Below are positions 1 to 6,991 of a stretch of DNA of 17,344 nt, piece after piece. Source of the stretch: JBBQER01 sp052148155 (GTDB lineage Bacteria; Actinomycetota; Acidimicrobiia; IMCC26256; PALSA-610). The number at the start of each line of letters is the position of its first letter. Within the stretch, counting starts at the first letter, position 1. The stretch is from contig JBKQIY010000221.1 of the NCBI GenBank assembly GCA_052148155.1, forward strand, positions 1-17,344, given 5' to 3'. Under the pieces are notes generated by a model. The model was not told the DNA's origin and ran no database searches. It saw nothing but the letters and a program-made list of their open reading frames with translations. The position numbers and the translations under genes are program-made.

Positions 1-1
1 T

Positions 2-217
2 GAGGACATCGACATGGCCGACCTGCCGCTTCGACTCCTCGGCGCCGAGATCGCGACCCCGCGGGCGCAAGCAATGATCGGCGGTCTCATCGATGACGTC
101 GCGGCCGGCCGGCTGCGCGTCGAGGTCGATCGCACCTATCCCTTGGCCGAGGCCGCCGCCGCGCACGCGTACCTCGAGAGCCGCCAAGCGGTCGGCCGCG
201 TCGTGCTCATCCCGTAA
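2..217 (+). CDS. C-terminal fragment of a zinc-type alcohol dehydrogenase / quinone oxidoreductase (5' end outside window)
   Basis: The reading frame is open from the first bases of the window and ends with TAA at 215-217, so only about the last 71 residues are present. The end of the fragment has the pattern typical of the medium-chain dehydrogenase/reductase superfamily (quinone oxidoreductase branch): a stretch reading GRLRVEVDRTYPLAEAAAAH, then an ESRQAVGRVVLIP tail. In that family this segment closes the catalytic domain of an NAD(P)H-dependent, cytoplasmic oxidoreductase. An in-frame ATG at 14 exists but would start in mid-domain, so I treat it as internal. The substrate cannot be told from this piece. 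It converges on the glycosyltransferase gene ending at 295. The family call is fairly sure; the exact enzyme is not. Confidence 0.75.
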   Translation, partial: EDIDMADLPLRLLGAEIATPRAQAMIGGLIDDVAAGRLRVEVDRTYPLAEAAAAHAYLESRQAVGRVVLIP

Positions 218-294
218 CCGCGGTCCCTGAAGTCAGCTGCGCTCGCGGTGTTGAACCCACCGCGCGGGTCCGGGCGCGCTGTGGTGTCGCCGTG

Positions 295-1437
295 CTACCT
301 CCGGTTCGACATTGCCGCATCGAGGATCTCGGCGAGGCCGTCAGCGAGCGCGACTTCGGAATATCGCTGTTCGAACACGGCCCGGGCCCGCCTCGCCATG
401 GTCAGTCGCATCGGTCCGCGTAGGTCGCGTACGGCACCGGCCAACGCGATCGGGTCGCCTACCGGGACCGTCACCAGCGCGTCGCCGAACGCGTTGATCA
501 CCGCCGGGGTCGCGGCGGTGACGATGGCCCGGCCAGACGCGGCGCACTGAAACACCTTGTTCGGTACGACACGCGCGGCTTTGTCGCTGGTGCCGAACAC
601 GCCGAGACAGATCGAAGCCTGCGCGATTTCCTCGGGAAGATCCGACTCGGGAACCGGCGAGACGAACTCGACGTTGGTCAGGCCGAGCTCGCCCGCGAGC
701 TGTTCAGCGGCTGCTCGTTGCTGACCGTCGCCGACGAGGCGGAAGGTCCGGCCGTCGCCGGCGAGCAGGGCAGCTGCCCGGGCGACGGTGTCGAAGCCGT
801 GCAGCGGTATGTACGTGAGATACCACAGGATCGGCGCGTCGTCGCCGGGATCGTCTGCGGTAACGAACCGTCCCTCTTCGGCGCCGACCCACAAGACCGC
901 GAAGTGTGATCGGTCCCGATGCGTGAAGCGCGCGAAGAAGTCGGCGTGCTCAGGTGTGTCGACCACGACCGACCGAACGCTCCAGCATGCCAGCGTGTCC
1001 AACGCGCGGGTCGCGAATGCGACGAGTGAACGGCTGGATCGCAGCCCGCGATCGACGATGACCGTGTCATGAAGCGAGATGAAGACGTCGAGTACCGCTG
1101 GCACTCGGCGAAGGCGGGCGATGGGGCCGAGGACACACGCATCGAGATGACCCGGATACAGAAACACGACCAGATCGGGACGTCGGCACGTGCAGAGGTG
1201 ACGGGCGGCCCGCAACAATCCGAGCATGACACTGCCCAGCATCGCGACCGGCGACGCTGCCGTGTCGGAAGCGCGGTCGGATCCCCACGAGCCGACATTC
1301 ATCACCTCGACGTCGCAGCCGAGCCGGTCGAGGAGCCGGAACCATTGTCGGGCTCGCGGCGTCGTCGGATCGAATGTGCCGATCACGAGCACGCGCCGCC
1401 CGCGTATGTCGTGCCCGGGCGTGGCTGGAGCTGTCAC
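295..1437 (-). CDS. Glycosyltransferase, GT4-like (group 1)
   Basis: The 380-residue product looks like a GT-B-fold glycosyltransferase of the GT4 type, transferring a sugar from a nucleotide-sugar donor, probably in the cytoplasm. The N-terminal Rossmann half starts at RRVLVIGTFDP (about residues 14-24) and includes RPDLVVFLYPGH near 86-97. The C-terminal half begins near 200 with FRLVGDGQQ (about 232-240), NVEFVSPVPESDLPE (255-269) and a donor-site region ICLGVFGTSDKAARVVPNKVFQ (276-297). The usual E-x7-E pair is not obvious there; an N-K pair sits where the second Glu is expected. The frame is open further upstream to 1857, but I chose the GTG at 1437-1435: it overlaps the upstream gene's TGA as GTGA, and the residues before it are Arg-rich and look non-coding. 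This implies translational coupling to the sulfotransferase-methyltransferase gene. Acceptor and donor are unknown. Confidence 0.85.
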   Translation of the reverse strand: MTAPATPGHDIRGRRVLVIGTFDPTTPRARQWFRLLDRLGCDVEVMNVGSWGSDRASDTAASPVAMLGSVMLGLLRAARHLCTCRRPDLVVFLYPGHLDACVLGPIARLRRVPAVLDVFISLHDTVIVDRGLRSSRSLVAFATRALDTLACWSVRSVVVDTPEHADFFARFTHRDRSHFAVLWVGAEEGRFVTADDPGDDAPILWYLTYIPLHGFDTVARAAALLAGDGRTFRLVGDGQQRAAAEQLAGELGLTNVEFVSPVPESDLPEEIAQASICLGVFGTSDKAARVVPNKVFQCAASGRAIVTAATPAVINAFGDALVTVPVGDPIALAGAVRDLRGPMRLTMARRARAVFEQRYSEVALADGLAEILDAAMSNRR

Positions 1438-3194
1438 CCGGAATGGCGCGCGAGCACCACGTAGCCGGTACCGAGGTCGCTGGTAGCGAAGGGCGCTTGC
1501 GCCAAACGCGCGGGCGCGGCCACCGTCGCGCACGCGACCGCGCTGACGACACGCCTCGGCTGGAACAGCCGCCCACTTCCGGACGTGCGCTGCTCCGGCG
1601 TTTCGCCTTGCGCGCCTCGACGGGCGAGCACACGTCGGGCGAGGAGGTTGCGGACTCGCTGCAGCGCGTGGCCGAGCCCGGCGCCGTAGCTGGCGAACCG
1701 CACGATCTCGAAGCCGGCGTCTTCCAAGCGTCGGGTCAGCGTGTGGCGCTCGTAGCGACGGTAGTGGCCGACGAGTTCGTCGGCGGCGCCGAAGTCGTCG
1801 GGGTGTGCGGGCACGCTGAGCAGCAACCAGCCCGACGGCCGGAGGTACTCGCGCCACTGCCGCAGCGCGGCCTCGTCGTCGGCGATGTGCTCCAGCACCT
1901 CGAACGCGCAGGCAAGGTCGAAGTTGCGTTGGGTGACGTCGCTGAGTTGCGCTTTGATCTCGCCGTGACCGTTGGCGGCGATGCGGGCCTCAGCCGCGGA
2001 CCGGGAACGGTCGTCGAGTTCGACTCCCGTGTAGCTGTAGTGCCGCGCGAGCCACGTACCGAGGCCGCCTTCGCCGGCACCGATCTCGAGCACAGCCCGC
2101 GGCTGCGCGATCCGCAACGCCTTGCGGATCGCGTCGAAGCGCAACCACGCATTGGTGGTGAGGGTCGGCAGTGCCGGCAAGGCCACGTTGTGATCCGCGA
2201 CGGGCCGGTTCGGCGCCGACGGCGAGGCGCCTGCGGTTGGGCGGATCGGAAGCCGGTAGCGGTGCAGGAGCGGCAACGCGATCGCGGTAGCGACGACCCG
2301 GTCGCGGGCTGCCAGGCTGGTGCGCCATTCCTCGTCGGGCTCGATGACGATCGCGCCGCTCGTCATGCGGACCGGATTTCCGCCGACTGAATGGGTCGGT
2401 GCGATCGTTGCGGTTTCGGACGTGAGGAATTCCATTGCGCCGGCGGACTCGCCGGCGAAGTCGGCGAGTCGGCGCAACACCGCGGCTGGATCGCGCGCCA
2501 TCTCGTCATACTGCACGATTTCGACCGGACCCCGACGGCGAATGGCCTCGACGACCAGATTGCGGGCAAGCCAGCTGGTTGTGGAGAACGACGCACTAAA
2601 TTTCGGCATGTACTCGGTCGTGTCTCGATCGGTGAGTAAGCGCGAACGCTTCCACGAATACACCACCGCGCGCGGATCGCGGATGACTTGCGCGACCCGT
2701 ACGTCGACGTCAGGCACGAGGCCGAGCGCGACCGGTTCGATCGGCAGACGAGACGAGTCGACAATCACGCGGGCGCCGGTGAGCTTCGCGATACTGCGAT
2801 AGACCGCGCCCGACGCGGCGGTGTACCGGTCCAGCTCCTCCCAGCGCGATGGCGCGCCGGGTCGCGCGCGTAGCAACGCCCACATCTTGGGCCACCGAAC
2901 AACGGACGCTTGCGCGAGATCGATACGCGCCGTTGCGAGGGGTGCGATTGCGCGTCCGTCGAGGAGGTGGTCCGCTTCTTCGAGAATCGCGTGCCAGGTC
3001 GGGCATTCCTGTACGGGCCGACCGCAGCCACAACGAAAATTTGACACGAGGCCCCAGTCCCACAACCGGTTCAACTCCCCGATGTTGAAGAAGCCGGGAA
3101 GCTGGCCGAGCAGGCTGGCGAGCAGCGTGCCGCCGCTGCGTCCTTTTCCGGCGAGGAACAGGACCTTGACGTCACCGGGTTGCTGGGCCGTCAT
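1434..3194 (-). CDS. Sulfotransferase-methyltransferase fusion protein
   Basis: A single uninterrupted frame of 586 residues carries two enzymes. Residues 10-320 are a PAPS-type sulfotransferase: the 5'-phosphosulfate loop AGKGRSGGT (15-23), a Cys motif CGCGRPVQECPTW (55-67), the 3'-phosphate motif VIRDPRAVVYSW (170-181) and a late HSVGGNPVRM (268-277). After a Pro/Ala-rich linker (about 319-345), residues 346-586 are a class I SAM methyltransferase: motif I VLEIGAGEG (368-376), an acidic ELDD (392-395), FDLACAFEVLEHI (425-437) and LRPSGWLLLSVPAH (451-464). The ATG at 3194 was chosen because AAGG lies 8 nt upstream and it starts just before the P-loop; an in-frame GTG at 3260 would add 22 residues but has no ribosome site. 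The gene overlaps the glycosyltransferase by 4 nt, so joint decoration (sulfation and methylation) of a surface glycan or glycolipid is inferred. The real acceptors are unknown. Confidence 0.88.
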   Translation of the reverse strand: MTAQQPGDVKVLFLAGKGRSGGTLLASLLGQLPGFFNIGELNRLWDWGLVSNFRCGCGRPVQECPTWHAILEEADHLLDGRAIAPLATARIDLAQASVVRWPKMWALLRARPGAPSRWEELDRYTAASGAVYRSIAKLTGARVIVDSSRLPIEPVALGLVPDVDVRVAQVIRDPRAVVYSWKRSRLLTDRDTTEYMPKFSASFSTTSWLARNLVVEAIRRRGPVEIVQYDEMARDPAAVLRRLADFAGESAGAMEFLTSETATIAPTHSVGGNPVRMTSGAIVIEPDEEWRTSLAARDRVVATAIALPLLHRYRLPIRPTAGASPSAPNRPVADHNVALPALPTLTTNAWLRFDAIRKALRIAQPRAVLEIGAGEGGLGTWLARHYSYTGVELDDRSRSAAEARIAANGHGEIKAQLSDVTQRNFDLACAFEVLEHIADDEAALRQWREYLRPSGWLLLSVPAHPDDFGAADELVGHYRRYERHTLTRRLEDAGFEIVRFASYGAGLGHALQRVRNLLARRVLARRGAQGETPEQRTSGSGRLFQPRRVVSAVACATVAAPARLAQAPFATSDLGTGYVVLARHSG

Positions 3195-3349
3195 GTGTGG
3201 AGCCTTGCGTTTGAACGTAAGTTGGGCAACGAACTCGGAGGGATCAGGCGGGAGATTCACACGTGCGACGGGACAGGCAGATTAGCACCGGGGCGTCGTA
3301 GCGCCGCTCCAATCCGCCGCCGCGTCATGGGTTCGTGTGATCATCTGGT
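3195..3349. promoter_or_regulatory. Divergent intergenic region with a possible minus-strand extended -10
   Basis: This 155-bp gap separates two divergent glycan-type genes and must hold promoters for both directions. On the minus strand, TGCTAATCT (complement of 3279-3287) resembles an extended -10 element; I found no good -35 at the usual spacing. On the plus strand there is no clear ribosome site before the GTG at 3350, so a leaderless or weakly initiated message is possible. No strong inverted repeat was seen. Confidence 0.25.
3203..3206 (-). promoter_or_regulatory. Ribosome binding site (AAGG) deciding the sulfotransferase-methyltransferase start
   Basis: On the minus strand AAGG lies 8 nt before the ATG at 3194. 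The alternative GTG at 3260 has no comparable purine-rich motif, so this site favours the shorter protein. Confidence 0.45.
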
Positions 3350-4903
3350 GTGACCGAGGTGACAGCCAGCGTCCGGTGGGATCGCTACGACACCGCCATC
3401 GTGACGGTCGCTTCGATCGTCACGATCTTCGTACATCCGGTTCGCACGATGCTGAAGCATCCGTTCTGGTTGGACGAAGCATGGGTCGCGGCGCTCACGA
3501 GGGCGCCGCTGACCCGCTTGCCTGGGCTGAGCTCGAGCGCGCCGGTCGGCTTTGTCGCGCTGCTGAAACTGGTACCCGGGTCTGGGTTGCAGCGAGGACG
3601 GCTCGTCGTGCTCGGGTTCTCGGTCCTGACTGTCGCCGCGACGTACGTGTTGACACGCACGCTCGGGTGGCAGCGCCAGTCGAGTGCACGCTTCGCGGCG
3701 ACGGCTGCGACCTTCGTTGTCATGTTGGCGCCACTCTCGCTCATTCGTAACGACCTCAAGCAGTACACGAGTGACGCGTTCTGCGCGGTCGTGTTGCTCG
3801 GAGTTGCCGCGTGGGCGGAGCGCTCATCGAGCCGTACATCGTTGGTGTCGCTTGCGATCGCCGGCGTGTTGACCGCGCCGTTCAGCTCGACTTCGCTGTT
3901 CGTCACCGCCGCGCTGTTCGCGGGATTGCTCGTGTCCGCGCTGTGGGATCGTGCTCGCGTACGTGCCATCGAGATCGTTGTGGTCGGCGGCGCGACCGCG
4001 GTTTCGCTGCTCGTGTACTTCGTTGTCGTTGTGGCTCCCAATCTCAACGCGAAGCTCCGGGCCTATTGGGCGAGCCAATATCTCAGCGGCTCGCCGCAAC
4101 ACATGGTGCATGCCACCTGGAACCGGCTGGCACGTTTGGGTCCTGACCTCGCGATGCCGGCCGCGGTGTTCGTCGCGTTGTTCGCGGTCGGGCTGGTGGT
4201 ACTCACGCGGGTGCGTGCCCGTGCGCTCGCCATCGCGTTGCCGTTGCTGTGGCTCGAGATGGCGTTGATCGGTCGACTGCAGCGCTACCCCTTTTTGGAC
4301 CTTCGCACGTCGCAATTCTTGTTGGTGTCGTCGCTGATCGTGGTCGTGCTCGGCGCGGTCGGGCTGGTCGCCGCCGCCCGTGCGTTGCCGTCCGTGTACG
4401 GCGTCGCGATCGGAACCGGTGCGGCCGCGGTGTTGACCGTTGTGCTTGTCGGTCTGTTCACGATGGGATGTGTTCGCTACGTCCGCAAACTCAACATCCC
4501 AAACGAGGACGTCCGGTCCGAGACGCTTGCGGTTGCCGCACAACACCGCGCACGCGATGTGGTCCTCGTCAACGAGTCGGGCAACTTCGGGTTCTCGTAC
4601 TATTGGCCCCGCGGGCACATGACGTTCCATCACGACGACTCGGGGCAGGGCTTCGCGACCGCGGTCGTCGGCCTCAACGCGATTTACGTTCCGACCCGCA
4701 CCTACAAGGACATCGCCGACGGGCTCCGCGAAGCCGTTGATCGTTGGCACCAGGAGGGAGCCGGAAGTCGCCTGTATATCGTTCGCACCCATGTCAGTGC
4801 CGGCGAGGAAGCCTCGTGGGAGCGGGCGTTTGCGGCACAAGGACTCAAGCCGCGGGTGGAGGCGGTCGGCTCGGACCCGCTGCTCGTGCTCGGTCCGTCC
4901 TGA
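3350..4903 (+). CDS. Polytopic membrane glycosyltransferase, GT-C fold (GT39/ArnT-like)
   Basis: The 517-residue product looks like a GT-C membrane glycosyltransferase, which would use a polyprenyl-phosphate sugar and act on the outer face of the cytoplasmic membrane. The hallmark acidic pair follows the first membrane segment in FWLDEAWVA (D42, E43). A second family-like patch is RNDLKQYTSDAF (133-144), resembling the loop after a middle helix in PMT/ArnT proteins. I count roughly nine to eleven hydrophobic segments between residues 17 and 375, then a soluble extracytoplasmic tail of about 140 residues (from NIPNEDVR at 382) containing VVLVNESGNFGFSYYWPRG. The start is GTG at 3350, with no evident Shine-Dalgarno. 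It diverges from the sulfotransferase-methyltransferase/GT4 pair, consistent with a shared glycan or glycolipid pathway, but its sugar and acceptor are not deducible. The fold class is confident, the family number less so. Confidence 0.8.
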   Translation: MTEVTASVRWDRYDTAIVTVASIVTIFVHPVRTMLKHPFWLDEAWVAALTRAPLTRLPGLSSSAPVGFVALLKLVPGSGLQRGRLVVLGFSVLTVAATYVLTRTLGWQRQSSARFAATAATFVVMLAPLSLIRNDLKQYTSDAFCAVVLLGVAAWAERSSSRTSLVSLAIAGVLTAPFSSTSLFVTAALFAGLLVSALWDRARVRAIEIVVVGGATAVSLLVYFVVVVAPNLNAKLRAYWASQYLSGSPQHMVHATWNRLARLGPDLAMPAAVFVALFAVGLVVLTRVRARALAIALPLLWLEMALIGRLQRYPFLDLRTSQFLLVSSLIVVVLGAVGLVAAARALPSVYGVAIGTGAAAVLTVVLVGLFTMGCVRYVRKLNIPNEDVRSETLAVAAQHRARDVVLVNESGNFGFSYYWPRGHMTFHHDDSGQGFATAVVGLNAIYVPTRTYKDIADGLREAVDRWHQEGAGSRLYIVRTHVSAGEEASWERAFAAQGLKPRVEAVGSDPLLVLGPS

Positions 4904-5044
4904 TCGCCGACGCGGTGAGGTTGCTGAGATCCCTGCACGGCGGCGAGGGCCGGCCGATCGATGAGACATGTCGAAAGTGGAGCCTGACTTTCATCGGGCG
5001 TGCGATTGCGCTCTCATGTCATGCATGTGCGCACAACTGATGCC

Positions 5045-5048
5045 GGAG
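5045..5048 (+). promoter_or_regulatory. Ribosome binding site (GGAG) deciding the DUF2510 protein start
   Basis: GGAG is followed after 8 nt by the ATG at 5057. This supports that start over the in-frame ATG at 5000, whose extra 19 residues do not resemble the family. Confidence 0.55.
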
Positions 5049-5056
5049 CGGACTCG

Positions 5057-6193
5057 ATGAGCGAAGACCTTCCGGACCTGGAACCGATCGACGTGTCATC
5101 CCCCTACCAGGCGAATCCGCCGACCGGGATCTGGGCGCCCGGCTGGTACGCGGATCCGTGGACCGCGGGCCAGTACCGCTACTGGTCGGGTCAGACCTGG
5201 ACCGGTGAGACGAATCGTTGGGGACCGTCCAACGCGAGCGCCTCGCGCGCGCCGGGCGAGGCTGACGCCGCGACCGACCCGTGGCCGTCGCTGTCGACTC
5301 CGATCTCGAGCGGGTACGGCTGGCCGTCGGCGCCGTCACCGCCGGCTGCGCCGGTCGTCGGGCCGCGTCAGCGGCGGGGTCCGATGATCGCAGGTGTGAC
5401 GGCGCTGGTCGTGGCGGTGTTGTTGTCCGGCGCGATCGGCTACGCCATCGACTCGCACGACCATTCGAAGTCGAATCCGCCGTCGCCTTCGATCGGGTTT
5501 CCCGCCGCGCCCGGAGGGTCGTCGTCGGCCACGGCTCCGACGACGGTGCCCGGAGCCGGCGTTTCGCACGACCCCGACCGTCAAGCGCTCGGGGGGTTGG
5601 TCGTCCGACAGTCGGATGTCGATTCGTCGCGTTCGGTGATCCTCATCCAGTACGGCAACCTGCTCACCCAACCGACCTTGGATCTGTGCAACGGCACGTT
5701 CGCCAGTGAACGGCTCCGGACAGCTCGGCTGCAGGTCGCTGATGTCGACGCCGCCACCGGCATGACCGCATCGCTGAGCACCGAGGCGGTGCTGTACCGC
5801 GATGCGGCCGCGTCCGAGCTGGCCTTCGCCGAGCTGCGCGAGGTCAGCGCGGCATGTCCGCACAGCCCGGTGGTCAGCCCGGTCGGCGAACTGACGGCAA
5901 AGACTGTGTTCAACTCGCCTCCCGACGGGACCTGGCCGCGAGTTCCCACCGTCGATCGTCAGGCGTACAGCTTCGTGTCGACGACGGTCGCGACGGCCAC
6001 GCAACCCTCGGTCAGTGCGGCATCGGTCGCGGTGTATCTGCGGCGCGGCCGGGCGCTGCTCGGCTTGTATTTCAACCAGCCGAACGGGACGCAGCCAGCG
6101 GTGGCGGGCGAACGTACGATCGAAGGGATCGTCGGCGTCTTCGAGGCGCGCATGGCCAAGCTCCCGGCGTCGGTGGTGACCGGTACCGGCTAG
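5057..6193 (+). CDS. DUF2510-domain single-pass membrane protein with an extracytoplasmic domain
   Basis: The 378-residue protein begins with a DUF2510 module, PGWYADPWTAGQYRYWSGQT (28-47), a short Trp-rich motif common at the cytoplasmic N-terminus of actinobacterial membrane proteins. A Pro/Ser/Ala-rich linker (about 55-105) leads to one transmembrane helix at about 109-131 (MIAGVTALVVAVLLSGAIGYAI). A Pro/Ser/Thr-rich stalk (about 138-170) precedes an extracytoplasmic domain of about 200 residues with two cysteines (C211, C267), which could form a disulfide. The architecture resembles the PknH-type extracellular sensor domain, but I cannot confirm that relation. No signal peptide or enzyme motif is visible. 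It follows the GT-C gene by 153 bp on the same strand, with its own GGAG site. A role in envelope sensing or assembly is a guess; topology and DUF2510 are what the sequence shows. Confidence 0.8.
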   Translation: MSEDLPDLEPIDVSSPYQANPPTGIWAPGWYADPWTAGQYRYWSGQTWTGETNRWGPSNASASRAPGEADAATDPWPSLSTPISSGYGWPSAPSPPAAPVVGPRQRRGPMIAGVTALVVAVLLSGAIGYAIDSHDHSKSNPPSPSIGFPAAPGGSSSATAPTTVPGAGVSHDPDRQALGGLVVRQSDVDSSRSVILIQYGNLLTQPTLDLCNGTFASERLRTARLQVADVDAATGMTASLSTEAVLYRDAAASELAFAELREVSAACPHSPVVSPVGELTAKTVFNSPPDGTWPRVPTVDRQAYSFVSTTVATATQPSVSAASVAVYLRRGRALLGLYFNQPNGTQPAVAGERTIEGIVGVFEARMAKLPASVVTGTG

Positions 6194-6303
6194 CCGTCCG
6201 GCTGTGACGGTCGGCTGCGAGATCGAGCGCGAAGCGGCGTGCGGGCACCGCCTGGCCGTCCGGGGGAAGCGGCCGGCCGCGCGGGTCGAAGGGCGTGTCC
6301 GGC

Positions 6304-6987
6304 TTAGAGGGGGACGAAGGAAAGGTCGAGTTCCATCGATCCGGCAGGGTCGACCTTGGCGATCACCGTGTCGGGAGGATCGATACCAAAGTTGCGGAGC
6401 ACGATTGGTGCGGTTCCGACCACGTCGATCGTCGGTCCGTTCCAGCGGGCGTCGAGGGTGAATGTCACTGGGCGGATGACGCCGTGCAGCAACAGCGTTC
6501 CTGTCGCCTCCGTATGCACTTTTTCGCCTCTGGTGATCTGCGCGGGCAGCGCGATCGGTGCCGTCAGTGTGAAACGCGCGGTGGGGAACGTGTCGCTTTG
6601 CAGCGCGTTGTCGCGGATGTACGCATCGCGTGCCTCACGATCGCTTGTGAGCTGTGACACGTTGGCGCTCACGACCGCGGTCGTGACGCGGTTGTCGGCG
6701 ATGGTCAGCGTGCCAGTCACGGCTGAAGTGCGCGCGACGACCTCATGCTTGAGGACGGCGTCACCGAACAGCTCCTTGATGCGGTACCCGACGTAGTGCG
6801 TCGAGTTCTGCACGTCGCGCCAGGACCCGTCGGGTGTCTTCGGACCTGCGGCCGATACCGGTGCGTTGGCGCTGAGCGTCGGTTTGGCCGGGGCCGTGTC
6901 GCCGAAGACGTACCACGCGACGAACCCGGCCGCGACCAACACGAAGAGGACGAGCGCGCCGAAGAGCAGCTTGAGCGCGCGACGCAC
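6304..6987 (-). CDS. Membrane-anchored YceI-like protein
   Basis: The 227-residue product has one N-terminal signal-anchor (LKLLFGALVLFVLVAAGFVAW, about 5-25), a Pro/Ala-rich spacer, and a YceI-type domain: GSWRDVQNSTHYVGYRIKE (about 54-72), SAVTGTLTIADNRV, DAYIRDNALQSDTFPTARF and a final VDPAGSMELDLSF. YceI proteins are lipocalin-like beta barrels, known in several cases to hold polyisoprenoid or other amphiphilic ligands outside the cytoplasm. The GTG at 6987 starts 4 nt after the stop of the copper lipoprotein gene and begins right at the positively charged membrane anchor. An in-frame GTG at 7017 would overlap that gene by 26 nt and add ten residues; neither has a strong ribosome site, so the start is uncertain. 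The near-contiguity indicates one transcript with the copper lipoprotein, suggesting that the two act on the same lipid-like or extracellular substrate. Confidence 0.85.
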   Translation of the reverse strand: MRRALKLLFGALVLFVLVAAGFVAWYVFGDTAPAKPTLSANAPVSAAGPKTPDGSWRDVQNSTHYVGYRIKELFGDAVLKHEVVARTSAVTGTLTIADNRVTTAVVSANVSQLTSDREARDAYIRDNALQSDTFPTARFTLTAPIALPAQITRGEKVHTEATGTLLLHGVIRPVTFTLDARWNGPTIDVVGTAPIVLRNFGIDPPDTVIAKVDPAGSMELDLSFVPL

Positions 6988-6991
6988 GTGG

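Noticed and set aside
218..294. Possible terminator between the oxidoreductase end and the glycosyltransferase end
   Set aside because: Only short, imperfect pairings (about 4-5 bp) are present in this convergent gap, not enough to call a hairpin.
1438..1857. Upstream extension of the GT4-like glycosyltransferase frame
   Set aside because: The added 140 residues are Arg/Pro-rich and antisense-like in composition and lie fully inside the methyltransferase domain; the GTGA overlap gives a natural start.
1374..2390. Long plus-strand open frame (338 codons) opposite the sulfotransferase-methyltransferase and glycosyltransferase genes
   Set aside because: Its translation is Arg/Ala/Gly/Val-rich with no recognisable motif, while the opposite strand encodes clear domains. 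It is a by-product of high GC.
3824..4969. Long minus-strand open frame (381 codons) opposite the GT-C glycosyltransferase
   Set aside because: The translation is extremely rich in Arg, Gln, His and Asp with no hydrophobic core, as expected for the complement of a membrane protein gene.
6194..6303. Possible terminator between the DUF2510 gene and the YceI-like gene
   Set aside because: Several GC-rich self-complementary bits occur (such as GGCCG and CGGCC) but no stem longer than about 5-6 bp, which is expected by chance at this GC content.
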